A stretch of 64,000 bases of DNA from assembly GCF_003473485.1 (NCBI RefSeq), contig NC_053046.1, positions 7,574,001 through 7,638,000 on the forward strand, read 5' to 3'. This DNA comes from Medicago truncatula. Lineage: Eukaryota; Streptophyta; Magnoliopsida; Fabales; Fabaceae. Numbering within the stretch: position 1 is the stretch's first letter; each line of letters begins with the position of its first letter. This document shows positions 34,625 through 53,840 of this stretch, one piece after another. Position numbers and translations under genes: made by a program. The notes below the pieces were generated by a model that was not told the DNA's origin, made no database searches, and saw only the letters and a list, made by a program, of their open reading frames with translations.

Positions 34625-37600
34625 GAATCGTCAATATATGAACAAGAAAGTGTAAATATTCTAGTTAGCAAGTTTTTTCCTCCATTTTTTCATTTAAAAA
34701 ACAAGTATCGTCTAGAAGTATTATCTTTAGTTCCAATTATATTGTTTTTCACTTTTTTTCCATCCTAGTTGAACTATACAAATGTATTTTTCATGTGAAA
34801 ATGGTTAAAAATGAAAGATTCTTCCGCTTATTTTTTTATTATTTGATAAAACCCTAGTACCCACTGCTCACAAGTTTGACCACAGCAAAATTGTAAAGAA
34901 CCTAGCTCTCCGCATATATGATTGACAAAAGAGAAATGCTAATCCTCTAGCTTTCTGAACTAAAAAAATTGTGATGTGGTATGTTTTAAATTGCTTAGCA
35001 AGAAAACCCCCTAAAAATCCTTTTGTAGTTTAATTAATGTCACATCACAGATTTTTAGTCAAAAAGTATCAGGAAGGGACTGGACCTGGGGGATTTTAAA
35101 AAGAGAGACCAATCTATGAATTGGAGGTAAAAAATAAGAAGATCAAAATTGTAATCAAGTTTAATTTATATATACATTCTTATTGAAGAGAGAACTTTAC
35201 CACTCTTAAACAAATATATATTTTTCAAACCAAACGGGTGTGTTTTTCTTTTCAAGTAGTGTTTAGGGTGAACCATTAAATAGGTGGTTCACCAGTGGAC
35301 CGCGTTTATACGCCATTAGATCTTTTTAAAAGATAATTAAAGGTCTATATGAAATAAATAAAAAAAGGTGTATTTTTCTCACGTGAATCATACAATGTGT
35401 GATCTAGTGTATATGATGTATAATAAGACGTGTGAGTTTGATTAATGTAATGTCTCTTGATAGCTGTTCATAATGGTCTACTAGTGAGGGACTTGTTAGA
35501 GCCCTTACAATAGAAGCCACATTATTTTCATATTATAAGATACAAATGGAGCTATCTAACCATTACTGGCAACTATAATTTTGACAAATATTATAGACAA
35601 ATATTGTTCTATCCCAATCAATGTTGAGCATTATCAACGCAGCGACACCTTTAGTATTAAGAAGCAAGTCTAAAGCAAAACCATCTGAACACGTACGCCA
35701 AAAAAGAAACTGGCAAACAAAGTGTTTAGAATCTTTTGAACATGCAATAAGACTATAATAATAAATGTAACATGCCAATTTTACTGGTCGAAAATGGTAG
35801 TCACCGAGAGTCGCATTTTGTTGCCTCTAAAATAAAATGGCACTAGAAACACACCACCAAAATCATTGGTCGTTGACGTGACCATGTCAGCAAATTACTG
35901 TGTGGTAAAATCAACCGGTACATTGAAGCACCAACAATGTTAGGTGTGCCGAGAATATATGTTATGTGGGAGCGATAAAAAATTCCCATGACCACAAAGA
36001 GATATTGGTTATCATTCCATTAATCTCTTTTTGTCTTGCGATCAATGGCCTTGACAATGATACAATATACCACAAAGATGCAAATTAAAATAAATATAAT
36101 GACGATTAACACTGAGTAAACTCCTTTTATATGATTAATTGAAAATGGAAGAAATAACATGAATAAAATCCAAGCATATGTACGTCCGTGATCATTGCTA
36201 CTGTTAGTCTCACCAAGATCAGTATAGTGAAGTATGAGCCCATAAAGGGTGTGTGCTATAAATTGGAAAACCTGTCACATCGAGAACTAAAGTCAGTAAT
36301 ACATAAGCATTCATTATACTTCCTTCAATTTAGGTCCATCACAGCTAGTCAATCACCAATGGAAGATGATTCCGAAAATCGCAATGGTTGCAGCTTTCTT
36401 TTTAACATGTAAAATGGTATTCAAGTTCACCTCCGAACAGTGAGGAATGCATAGTATATGACACCAATATGTGCTAGAACTTCAACGTTGAGAATCCCAC
36501 CTACATGATAAAGGACTACGAAAGTAGATGAGAATCTCCCAAGTAATGGCCCGGTTTATAGAAAATCAATGAATTTTTGTTCCCATAATTATGAATTTCA
36601 TAATTTATTTGTGGGAATATTCTTATAAAATTATAAACAGGCTTGTAAAATTAGGGAACGAAATTCGACTCGTGAGTATTACAATCTTGCACGTTTAGAT
36701 TAAAAGATAAAAATAATTAATTTTACAATCAATTTGTTTTATATCCTCAGTTTATTACAAATGTAAACATTTAACAACCTTCAATATTAACACCGTGTTA
36801 GATTAGGGTATGTACTTTTGTAACTTTGTGGGACACAACAAATATGGCGGCTCACACCACATCTCAAGTGTTTTTGTCTCATACTAACCTCTATATTTTT
36901 TTTACAAGGGTTGCGTTAATAAGTGTCTTTGGGACATTTATTAAGGAGATTAAAATATAAATAATTGATGAATTTAATGAAATAGAATAGTAAATTTTTA
37001 AAGTTTCAATGTAATAAATATACAATTTTTAAAATAAAATTTCTCTATTAGACTTTTATCGAATATCTCTTGTTACCATTTCCCTTTTCATAATGTACCA
37101 CATACTTTGTACTTTATGAATGAAAGGGGTGTTCAAAACCGAATCAATCCAATAGAAAAAATGCAAAACAAACAAACCTAAACTGCAAAAAACTACATTT
37201 GGTTTGGATGTATTATGATCATTTTTTACTCAACTGCATGGTTTAATTTGCGTTTTTTATTACCAAACCGCAACTTAAGAAAAATACTAATCAAATCTAT
37301 GTCACATACAAATACTCATAGAAACTCAATGAAAACTTCAATAACATGAGATGTTTTTTTCTTGTTAAATTTCTTCTTTACTTTTTATTTCAAAAATGTC
37401 TTTATGTGCTACTTGAACTTTTAGATAATGATAAAATCTTAGTCTTTTACAATACACCAAAAAGTGGAGCTCCTTCCCAGATCCTGCGTACGTGGAAGCT
37501 TTAGTGCACCGTGCCCTTTATAAAATCTTAGTCATTTATATCTCTTACATAATATGAATACCTTTTATTCATGTTTTAAATTTGGTCTATTTTGTTGGGT

Positions 37601-39386
37601 GAAAATGAAATTTTACTGTCGGATGAAATATAAAACATTGTTGGAAATATGTTGTATTTTAACTTTTTAACTTATTTTAATGTTGAAAACAAAAAATTAT
37701 ATTGTCTCAAATATAACCGCACAAACCGAACCAATCCAAGTCGCTTTGGTTTGGTTTGGTTCGGATGACTTTTTAAAAGCCAACCAAACCAAATTGAACC
37801 ACATGTTTTTTATCTCGCAATTACAGACTTTTAAGCTTCACCACAAATGTCTATGAAATATGGGTGAACATGAAACCCGAACCCGCCCAACACCCGAAAA
37901 AACCGAGTAACCCGTGGGCCCATCGGGCGGATTCAAACGGGTCTTGGTGAAAAAAGAGGAAGAATTGGGTCTGTGTGGGTTATCACGGCGGGGCCCGGTT
38001 TTGGAAATAAAACACATGACTTATCCGAACCTGCCCCGTTATACATTACTTATTACATTGGTTTTAGAATCAGGCCCAATAACATATATAAACTAGCTTC
38101 ATATAAAGCCCAAGTAATTAGCCTAATATCAATCTCTTCTCTCAAATCAATCAAACCCTAAATCACTCCTAACCGCCGCTCCACTCCATCATTGTTCTCA
38201 TTCTCTACTCTCTCTTTCTCCATTAACGAGACCTACTAAATCACCAAAACCTCCAATCTCCATCGATTTCTACTCAATCAAACCCAGATCAAAATCATTT
38301 TCGTCCTCCCTTCATTCTTCTATGGAAATAAAGAACTACAATTTCTACCTCTTGTAAACATTTCATCTTATTTGACCATTTATTTTGATCTACTAAAAAG
38401 ACAACCAAATACTGGGTTTGCTCACAAGTTCTACTCAAGATTCATCACATATTGGAATCGCTTTGCTGTCATAAGGTTCTGTCTCATTTTATTAGTTATG
38501 GATTTTTTTTTATTATGTTTTTACGCTGAAGTTGTTGTTCGATTTTGTTGCTATAGAATCAAATATTATCTCATTTTGTTTGGAAATGCTTTTTGATTTC
38601 TTTTTCACTTGTTTTCGGTTTGCTTTTCAATTTTGTTGTTTATTTTTTTTATTACTTGCCACCAACCGTGCAAAAACCGCCAACCGCCACCCGATCAATC
38701 CGACGCTATAAACAGTTGGGAATAGTTGAGGTATTCTCCTCTTCAATTTTATTCAATTTTAAGATTTTTGCCCCAAAACCGATCGAATCCGCCCGATGCT
38801 CTACCTACTTTGAAATACATTAACCTCATCGTTGTTAAAAAAAAAATTACATTTATAACAAAAACTAGTTTTTAGAAAGAAATATAGTAAAAGGGAGTAG
38901 TAAATGGGAATGAACAGAACACCATCCCGAAATCCCGGCGTTTGATATACACTCGCTGTCCAGTCAGTCACGTCCGTACAAGTGCATTTCCACAAATACC
39001 CTCACTCTATTCTTCAAACTCGCATCAACATCAAAGCTTTTCTGTAAATAAATCTTCATCGAAGGGCAATATATCATATACTTTCCCGCCCAATCACATC
39101 CTCATCCATCATGTAATAAATATTAAATAAATCAAAACAAAAATAAAAATAAATAAAAATCTTACATGTTTCTTTTATATCTGTTTCTCCACTCACACAA
39201 CACTATTAGCATTCTCATTTTTTTTCGCGCTCCTTTCATCTTCTCTTCCAAAATCTCATTTTCTCTTCTTCGTAAGTTTCATTGCAACTTCAAAACCCTA
39301 AAAATGTTCTCTCTCTCTCTCTTTTTTTTTAATCTGTTTTAATTTTTTTGCTATTTTTTTTTTATATCATTTTTAGGGTTTGAAAA
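34625..39386. other. Intergenic repeats and DDM1 upstream region
   Basis: No intact gene. Near 36915-37080 lies a GTTAA-type MITE copy. From about 37127 to 37805 the sequence has 'ccgaatcaatccaa'/'ttggtttggtttggttcgg' ends typical of a dispersed plant repeat. From about 37860 to 38000 there is a GC-rich repeat (cccgaacccgcccaacaccc, cgggcccatcgggc). The block at 35560-35780 on the minus strand might be a LINE zinc-knuckle remnant but is too decayed to claim. The last 200 bases before 39387 are pyrimidine-rich and look like the DDM1 leader. Confidence 0.5.
39272..39376 (+). other. Probable 5' UTR intron of the DDM1 gene
   Basis: A consensus donor (cttcttc|gtaagtttc) at 39272 and an acceptor (tatcatttttag|ggtttg) at 39375-39376 bracket a CT- and T-rich stretch. 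The acceptor is only ten bases before the ATG at 39387. Leader introns are common in housekeeping chromatin genes. Transcript evidence is lacking here. Confidence 0.55.
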
Positions 39387-44855
<5,469 letters not shown>

Positions 44856-45786
44856 TTTCCCAATCTGCAATAGAAATTTTTGAGGGCTGAATATTTTCAA
44901 AAAAATTGCCTTTTGTGGTTTGAGATGTAATTGACTTTTTAATTTTGAGACAATCTCAGCCAGTGATGTCAATTGTCAGAGGTAATGTCCTGGAGGGCAT
45001 TCATTTTTGTAAAGCCTACTAACGGAACTAGATGTAGAAATGAAGCAACTTAGTGGTCATGTTATTTTTTTTGGAACCATTCACAAATCCAATGTGTGGT
45101 ATCCACTCAATTCATATTTGCTTGTTACTAAGCTGTTCCTTAGTTTGTTGGATACGGTGGGACTGCATTGATTCAAAGGCTATGTTTTGATTTGTGGCCG
45201 CTGGTTTAGTAAATCATATTCTGGCATATTAAAAAGATCATCTTATTGATCTATTAATGAAAAAGCACTTGATGAAGCCCTTGCTATGCAGTCCGCTGGA
45301 GTATTATAAACTGTTGATTTACAGGGATTCAACCTAACCTAATCATCTCCGTTCAATCTATGGCTTGATGGATTTTTCCCATGGTAAGCATGATTACTTA
45401 TATTTGCTGGAACTGATGTTAATTCTTAATGAATTTTATAACTTACAAACAAGGCTAGAAGCTGGGACTCATTCTAACAAATTGAGAATCTAAACAGAAA
45501 GTACTGCTGTGAAATAGGATATTATGACTTATTCTATTCAATTCAATGAATGAAAGATTGAAGGTATATGGCAAATATCTTCGGGTTCACAAAATCTTCA
45601 TGCGTGTTCTATACGGATTCTAAAATTTGAAATATTTAAAGGTGTTTTTGGAGGTTTTTATAAAGTGTTAATGTCGTTCGGATTTTATAATCCGAATTGT
45701 ATATGATGCGCGAAGAACTCGTAAGGTGGGAAAAGAAATAGTCCAAAATCATTCATTCAATCGTGCCTAACTTTTATCCCTTGAGA

Positions 45787-45897
45787 ATTGCTCTTCTTCC
45801 ATCTATTTTTGCTCATCCCCCCTTTATGTGAGTTAACTCATGTTGAAAATACCTGCATGAGTTAACTCAGGTTGAAAACAGATGGGAGAAGAGCAAT
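45787..45897. repeat. Small foldback
   Basis: attgctcttcttccatct at the left is matched by agatgggagaagagcaat at the right. Between them gagttaactcatgttgaaaa and gagttaactcaggttgaaaa form a direct repeat. It is 111 bases and would form a short hairpin if transcribed. Confidence 0.65.
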
Positions 45898-46893
45898 ACC
45901 CTTATCCCTTGGGCCTTGGCATGTACATATGGAGTTGAGTCCACTGTTGCTTCATAATGGTCCTCAAATGTGTTTTCCATTTCATCAAGTTGGCTCTCAT
46001 TCTCATTACTTGGTCTACATATTCTCTATTTGTAGCATTGCTAAATTTACGTCTCTTAAAATAATATATTTTCTATAATAAAATAAATTCAGTTGATAGA
46101 ATAATTCTTGAAGTGGGTGCTGGCCAACATTCCTTGCAAAATAAAAAAGGTGTTGGCCAACATAGTAAAATCTAAAGTAAATGAATCCATGGTTGTTGAA
46201 TTAATGCATTTTCATGGATTTTAAGTTGCTAAATGCTGTCATGGTCCCCCATAGCTCCAACTTCTCGTGATACCTTTAAGACATTGCGCATGGTATCGAA
46301 TATTATCAGCAAGAGAAGAACAATTAATGAAAATATCATTAAAGCTAGTTGTGTGAGGTGGCTCAAAAGGTGACATTATTATTAATCTAAAATAATGAGT
46401 ATATAAGTGGCCCTCCATGAGGTCTTCCAAATGTGCTTCAGGCCTCCTTTTAGATAAGTCTAAACAATATCCTCAACAATTATCATAGCTTCATCACAGT
46501 GATTCTTTTCTTTATACCACATTTGGGGGAGGGGATAGAGAATTATTTCATTGCATATAACTTATAATAATTTAAAGTCACACCCATTGCATATATTTTC
46601 TTTTAATCTTTGATCCAACCTAATAAATTATTAATATAGAATCTACAAGTGGTGTTTTGTCAAATATGCGCAATTGTGATTTATGTTTGAGATACTGTAA
46701 CAGAGTTACTGTTTGTTTAGGGAAAGTAGGTTAAAGGGGGAAGAATCCTGCCTATATGCTACTGGTGTTAGTGTAAATTATAATTTTGTTCTATGTGCAC
46801 GGCACCTCATTTTTTATGTTGTTCCTACCTCTCGAACATGCTTTTATGCTCTAACAGTGGCATGGGTTTGTTGTGAAATACATAGATCATATG

Positions 46894-47260
46894 AAGGTTT
46901 AAATATGCAAATCGTCTCTGTAATTTGAGTGCATTTTGATTTTCGTCCCTGTAAAAAAAATAAAATTAATTACATTCTTGTAAAAAAAATTTGTTTTAAA
47001 AATGTCTCTGGCCCCACTTCATTGGTGATTTGACAAGGTTCTGGACCACGTGGCAGTTGCACAGAGCGTCACGTGGCATAAGTTGCACAGTCAGCAACTG
47101 CCACGTGGTCCAAAACCTTGCCAAATCACCAATGAAGTGGGGCCAGGGACATTTTTAAAACAATTTTTTTTTACAGGGATGTAATTAATTTTTTTTTTTT
47201 TACAGGAACGAAAATCAAAATGCGCTCAAATTACAGGGACGATTTGTATATTTAAACCTT
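46894..47260. mobile_element. Palindromic MITE, family of the PCD-intron element
   Basis: The ends aaggtttaaatatgcaaatc and gatttgtatatttaaacctt are complements. The fold continues almost to the centre: ccccacttcattggtgattt pairs with aaatcaccaatgaagtgggg, and gaccacgtggcagttgc with gcaactgccacgtggtc. Nearly the whole 367 bases form one hairpin with a loop of about 30 bases. Confidence 0.8.
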
Positions 47261-47484
47261 AAATCAATAATGATTGTTGTTAAGAGCTCCATGTTTGATA
47301 ATATATGATATGAAAATATGTTTATAATTGATGGGTAGTCTTCAATATTTTACTAGACTGTTTGTAAGGGTCAAGTTAGGTCCAACTAAAATTTTAAAAT
47401 GGTATAGAGCATATTTAAGATATTCTTTTTTTTTAAGAAGCATATTTAAGATATCTTAGGTCGTCGACTATCAAGTTACCACTA

Positions 47485-48290
47485 TTAGACCATCCACAAT
47501 GGCAGCACTTCATTTGGGTGTTTAAACGGGTCCCGACTGTACACGTCACTTATTTTATAATTAATACTGAATAAGCACCTAATCTCTCCAACCAAACACC
47601 TCAAAATAATTATTAATTGGGTCCCAACAATAACCCTATATCATTATATTTTAAAATATTGAAATAATTTAATTATAAATTATTAAAAAAGCGAACATTT
47701 TTATTTTATTTTTGTTAATAATTCAATATAAAATGATGAATGATGATAAATTACATAATTATTTTTGGCAAAATTATATTTTTAGTCCCTTAACTTAATT
47801 TCAGGTAACAGTTTGGTCCTTTATCTTTTTTTCATTTCAATTTGGTCCCTTTTGTCCATTTTCATATGAAATTTTAAGCTTAAAATTCATGATTTTATTT
47901 TCTTATCGTCTTTCAGTCTTCAAATCTATGATCCTCGTCTATGTTTGCATAAGAATATTAGATTTGAAGCTTGAAAATGTATATGAAAATGGACAAAAAG
48001 GACCAAATTGAAATTAAAAAAAGATAAATGACCAAACTGTTACCTGAAATTAAGTTAAGGGACTAAAAGTGTAATTTTGCCATTATTTTTTAATATTAAA
48101 ATAATACAATAATTAAATATATTAAAAAATAGAATTAATTGTACACGTTGGACCCATTAATAATAGAGGAGAGAGAGTGCCTATAAAAGCACCCACCTTT
48201 ATAAACACCATATTCATTGATGCCACAAATGTGATGTCTATTTACAATGGTGCTTAAAAGGGGAAGGACTCCCCATTGTAGATGGTCTTA
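47485..48290. mobile_element. Inverted-repeat element with accat(c)acaatgg ends, carrying a nested MITE
   Basis: Begins attagaccatccacaatgg and ends ccattgtagatggtctta. It is 806 bases and non-coding, and a complete 315-base MITE lies inside it at 47767-48081. Confidence 0.65.
47767..48081. mobile_element. MULE-type MITE with exact 9-base TSD, copy A
   Basis: Starts ggcaaaattatatttttagt and ends with the complement (actaaaagtgtaattttgcc). It is flanked by exact copies of attattttt at 47758-47766 and 48082-48090. Nine-base duplications are typical of Mutator-like elements. Inner sequence is shared with copy B at 56437. Confidence 0.85.
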
Positions 48291-50356
48291 GACCACAATT
48301 TAGATCTCAAAATAATGAAATTGTATATTAAAAGTCATACATTGAATGAGATATGGCTTCAAAAATATTTATAAGTGACGCGTAATCATAACTTTACAAG
48401 ACAATCTAATAGAGTTAAATTATGTTCCAACTCAAATTCTAAAAAAATTCATGCTTATGGTTGAAATATATAATATGTTTGATTTACTCATTTTAAATCT
48501 AGTCCATGTAATTTTGTTTATAAAAAAAATGATATTATACTTAAAGCAACAAGAATTGAGGATGGTTAAATTAAAACAACTTTCTTCTTATCCAAGAAAA
48601 CGTTTGAATGAGATAGTTCGAGTCTCTTTTAATTTAATCGGTCATTGTGAGTCCAAATTCAGAAATAAAAATGGAGAATCCTTAACCTAAAGCTATAATC
48701 ATGTCATATTCATGGAATAATTGGCCATTAATTCTTTATGCTGGCTAATGAGTGATGAAACCAAAGGATTAATTTGAGTTACAATGGCTAAAAGGCGAAA
48801 TTCTAGGCCAACTAACAATCCCACCAAGGTTTAAGTTTAAACAAATCCAGAATGATAATTAGTTATGGTGTTATATTTGCCAAATCCTACTGAAGAAGCT
48901 TCTTTCTCAAACTTTTTTGGTTATTCATTGGTTGTATTTGTCCCATAACAAATATACATTTTATTATTTATTGGAAATATTAGATTGAGGTATGAATGCA
49001 TGAGTGGGGACTAAATATTTGATGAGACGTGGCCGAAAGCAAAAGTAGATGAGAGCTATGATCTGTTTACAATTCACAAATAATGGAAGCTTTGTTTTTT
49101 CATTTACAATTCTTTTCTTTTTGAAAACTCAGATCCACCCTCTATTATTTTGATCATATCACGCTTGTTTTCGAATCCAATTTGAATATTCTTATTGAGG
49201 CTGAAATCCAACCTTCAATATAGTTCCTAAGTTGTCATGAGGATTTTGTGTTTACCATGATTCACGTGTGTGTACGTATGTTGTTGACCCAAAATCAAAA
49301 AAATATACTATATTTTATGGTCTGCTCTCTACTTTCATGCCATCTTCCTTTTCTTTCAAAATGTTTGAAGTTAGGATGGGTCATAATATATAAAGGAGAA
49401 ATAGGTGGGTTCTTTACCATAAACTTGAAATTAATTTAAAATTTATATTCAGTAAAACTTAGAGGTATGAGAGTGAAGGATCTCCACTAATTAGCTATAT
49501 ATGATTATTGGTGAAATGTAATTAAGTGTACTGGAAGAAGCAGATATCTCCAATAACTGACACCATATTTTACCTAGTTAGTGTTCTCAACTCAATGAAA
49601 TTGAAAGGTGGTTAGTAGGATTTTAACGATACATTGATGACCATGATATTTGAACATTTGTACCTTTTTATACACCTATTTAACACCATATTTTATCTTC
49701 ACCTTTCTTTTTTTATCACATCATCAACCTATCACATTTATTATAGCATGATAAGTAAGTACTTAATCACAACCGCTCAACCATTTAAAACTTGTCTTTC
49801 ATCATATCTAGTTTAAAAGTTATATGTATATATGATCGCTTCGCTTGTGATCCATTGACAATTTTTTTTTTATGTTCATCAAAATTGTTTTCTATAAACA
49901 AAAAGTGACCATATTGTTCATAAAAAAAAATTATGGTTTATCATTTGGAGTGAAATTGTGTTAAAAATTTGGAATGGAACTTCGTTAATTATGTCTTTTT
50001 TGTGTGGTAAATATCGGTTAAAGAAATTAGGTAAAATAAAGGACAGCCGGTATACTTTTTGAGGGAAGGAAAGCCAGGATACTAATTTCTATTTGCATGG
50101 ACATATATTAGGCCTTTATATTATTCAACAAACATTGACCCTTTAATGCATATTTGCACCAAACATCCCTATTTATAAACAAAAATTAAATTATACGCAA
50201 TGTAATTCTTATTCACAAAATCAATTAATCATAACTGTTCGGTCATTTGAAAAAAAAAATCGTCTTTTAAGGTCTATATACACATTGTTTGTGATCTACT
50301 CAATTCGGTCACATTTATAAGTAAAAAACTACTTTTAAACTTCATTAAATATCTAA

Positions 50357-50508
50357 TACTCCCTCCGATCACTATTATAAGCAAAATTTCACTTTTTAGA
50401 TATACTGAATAAGTAATGCATCAAGTCTATAATAAAGACTAAATCCATTAATTTATTCAGTATATCTAAAAAGTCAAATTTTACTTATAATAATGACCGG
50501 ATGGATTA
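50357..50508. mobile_element. Stowaway-like MITE
   Basis: Runs from tactccctccgatcactatt to aataatgaccggatggatta. The arms pair through ataagcaaaatttcactttt and its complement. About 152 bases. Confidence 0.75.
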
Positions 50509-52452
50509 TATTTGATATGTATTATAGATCGAATACATTAGGTATTCAATAAACTTAAAAAATAGTTTTTTTTTTTTTTTAAATTGTTCATCAAAATTGT
50601 TCTTTATAAACAGAAAGGGACCATGCAAATGTATAGGTACTCACTAGATTAAAATAGAAATAACCCAAGAGTTGAGTAGTATGGACCACAAATTAGATGA
50701 ACATGCATGCTTTCATGCCTAACAATTCACACTATAGTCAATGCCACTGCCGGCACCATTAATTGTTGTAATTAAAGTATGAGTTGAATTTCCATAGTTT
50801 AATGTGTTGTGTGCTTTTCTTTTTTCAATCATAAAAACTTTGTCTACATGTCTGCATATTATGGTGTCTCAACCGAATCAGTAGGAGTAATATGAAAGAA
50901 TGAAAACATTGCATGATTAAAAGGTGTTTGGCAAAGTGAAAATAAGGCCGTTAAGTCTTGTCTTGTCTTAACTACGATGGGTAATCTTAATATCATTCCT
51001 ATCTTTATCTATTTGTTGCATGTCTAATTTGAATCCAATCGGTGCACGTAAGTAATTACGGTGTTTAAACATGTCGTCCTTTGTTATGGCAACATTGGGT
51101 ACTTCATAGAAAAAGGGATCTCTTCCAATTTCAAAGGTTAATAATTACTCCTTGTCATATTATAAGTGTAAAATTTGAAATATATATTTGTTTTTAATGT
51201 TCAATAAAACATAATTTTTCTCATTAATATATTCTTATTTTATTTCGGATCATGCTAATAAGATTATAATTTATAAGTGTCTTAAAACCACTTGTTAAGA
51301 AAATCAAAAGTAGTAATTTTGCATTGAAAAATATAATTTTTAAATTTTTTAAAGTTTTTTTTTTAAAAGTTAAATTCATAATTTTTTTACCACTTCAATA
51401 TTTTTCTTTTATTTAAATAGTACTCGTTTAATTTAATCAGAGTACTTTAATATTTATCACATAAATTAATACACTCATTGATTCTATCGTGGGATCAAAG
51501 AACAAGAAGTAAAAATACTCTAACAAAGATGGGTAATGATAAGGCAGTTTGGTGAGACAACACTCCAATTAGGGTATGAAAAAATCTTGGAGATGGAGGG
51601 AAGGCACACAAACACTAATTCCCATTCATAAAAACAAAAGAAACCTACAAAATTGTGCAAATAATAAGTGATTAAATTTACGAGTCATATCGTAAAGTTA
51701 TAAGGAAGTGTGAGACTAAGAAAAGAGACTTAAAAATCAATTTTGTTTTATGTTTGGGAGATCGACCGTGGATGATATCTACTTACTACGACTTGTGATT
51801 GAGCAATATTAGATAGTTAAAAAACAATTGCACTTGCTTTTCATTCATTTGGGAAACACGTGTTATAGAGTCTCTAGAGAGATTTTAGGGAAAGCCTTAG
51901 AGGCTAGAGAAGAAGTGTAGGATTGCCTATATTCGAGCTATCAATGATATGTATGAGAGAGACTTTGACTAGTGTTAGGACACACCATGGGGTCAAATAA
52001 GATTTCCCATGACAATATGACTGCACCAATCGTGAACTCTAAGCTCTTATATTATTTTTACTTTAGTTTTGAACGTACTTAAGGAACACATTCAAGACCC
52101 ACCATCGAGATGCATGTTTTTCACAAATTATATAGTTTTACTTAGAGATTCCGTGCGGAATTAAATGAGAAATTGTAGACTCGGAGACAATCATTAGAAG
52201 AGTGTAACTTCTACATGAGTAGAAGCAAGATAAATTATATATAATTGAGTTTTAACAAAAGACGAAATATTTCTACCTTACATGTGATAGTTGTGGATTA
52301 TGTCACACCACAAATTACACAATTTAAATATCAAAAAATAAAAAGATATGTCAACCATCAAATTGGATGGGGTATTGAAATGGAGGATTGTCCAGGTATT
52401 ATACGTGATACAGAAGTATCACTCAAACAAAGGGAATTTTTTATCGTACAAC

Positions 52453-52481
52453 ATGAGAGAGAGAGAGAGAGAGAGAGAGAG
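52453..52481. repeat. (GA)n microsatellite
   Basis: About 14 uninterrupted GA units followed by gcccgactt. Simple repeat with no associated gene. Confidence 0.95.
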
Positions 52482-53060
52482 CCCGACTTATGTGGTTTAA
52501 CCACGTAGAAAGTAGAGTTTAGTTTTTGTACTAATGACATTAGATCAAATGCAAAGTGCCAAATCACTCGAGGTAGCGAAAAATCTATAAAAAAAATTGC
52601 AAGATAAATTATTAAGAATAATCTAAAAATTAATGAGTTTGATAAGAATATAATATAACATTATTGTTCATGTAACTGATCCCACTTGATGAGGTGATGG
52701 TTTATTGTTGTTGTATTTAATTCTTTTTCAACCAAGATAATAAAGGAAAAATTATAAGGAAAGAAATGATAAACTATAAACTCAAACACTTTATTAAATA
52801 ACTCTTTTGAAGTATTTCTTTTTTTAAGGATTGTAATAACTTATCAAACAACTTTAAAAGCTAACAAAAAAAATGCTACAATGTTGTGAAAAAAATGTTC
52901 TTTCCATTTCTTAATATAAGTCCCCTACAAATTCTGCATATATTATAAAAGAATTTTTTTATTTCATGTTAAAAGTGTGTACACGTTAAGAGAGAAAACA
53001 AATTTGTGTTTCAGAATTATATATTTAAGAGTTTTTTTTAGGGATATATTTAAGAGTTTT

Positions 53061-53215
53061 GTTAACAAGTGGTCTTGGGATATTCTTTAAGAATCCTAAG
53101 TTTAGAATTTTGTTTTAAAAAATTAAATATTACAAATTTCAATGCATTAAATACACATATTTTTGTAAAAACTTTAATATCGTAAATATTCTAAAAGTTA
53201 TCATTTCCTTAGGGT
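53061..53215. mobile_element. GTTAAC-type MITE, degenerate copy
   Basis: Opens gttaacaagtggtcttggga like the copies at 27326 and 55691. The right end (ccttagggtatctttct) has lost the inverted terminus. Confidence 0.45.
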
Positions 53216-53276
53216 ATCTTTCTAAAGAAGTCATTAATACATGATACATGTGAATGTTTGAAAATAACTTTATAAT

Positions 53277-53327
53277 CAGGGGTGGATCCATGTTGGAGCT
53301 ATATGGGGCTATAGCTCCACATGCTTT

Positions 53328-53362
<35 letters not shown>

Positions 53363-53632
53363 ATAGATAAAATACATATAGCACACTCAGCTACTCACTT
53401 TCATATGGTTAAATGAGTGTCTTGTAACTTATATAGAAAGAGATGTTCTATTAACAATTAACAATGATGTCATTTTAGCTCATTTTCAACAAATGGATAG
53501 AAGACGATTTTTATTGTAATGTATTGTATCAAACAATGAGGTAATAATATTTTTCGATTAAAAAAATAGTTTGTATTATTATTTATTTGAAATTTTAGCT
53601 CCACATGTACCTAAAGTCTGGATCCACCCCTG
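53277..53632. mobile_element. hAT-type MITE with 8-base TSD
   Basis: Terminal inverted repeats caggggtggatcca and tggatccacccctg are almost perfect. Flanks are tttataat (53269-53276) and tttataac (53633-53640), an 8-base duplication with one mismatch, as expected for hAT. The interior includes a second inverted pair (tagctccacatg) and a (TA)n run near 53331-53360. Confidence 0.85.
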
Positions 53633-53733
53633 TTTATAACGCTCCTTCCATTAATAATAACTTTATAATGTGTACATATATGTTGTAGTCAATCACTTTT
53701 CTCATGTGAATTCACAAATTTGACCATTAATAT

Positions 53734-53840
53734 ATGTTAAGAGTCTCACATCGACTAGGTTATGGCCCGACAATCTGTTTATAAGTGGAGACAATCTTCA
53801 CCTCACAAGCCGGTTTTGTGGAGTTGTGTTAGGCCCAACC
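53734..53840. repeat. Dispersed repeat with tgttaagagtctcacatcg start
   Basis: The phrases gagtctcacatcgac, ataagtggagacaatc and gttgtgttaggcccaacc form a module often seen in plant dispersed repeats. Reverse-orientation relatives occur at about 61790-61900 and 62010-62125. I cannot assign the class (LTR-derived or SINE-like). Confidence 0.5.

Noticed and set aside
35563..35778. Minus-strand frame possibly resembling a LINE zinc-knuckle region
   Set aside because: Only a loose Cys/His spacing is visible and no RNase H or reverse transcriptase phrase follows. Too weak to annotate.
46239..46430. Minus-strand 63-codon frame beginning MEDLMEGHLYTHYF
   Set aside because: No family recognised, no splice partners, and codon use like the surrounding spacer. 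Probably a chance frame or unidentifiable fragment.
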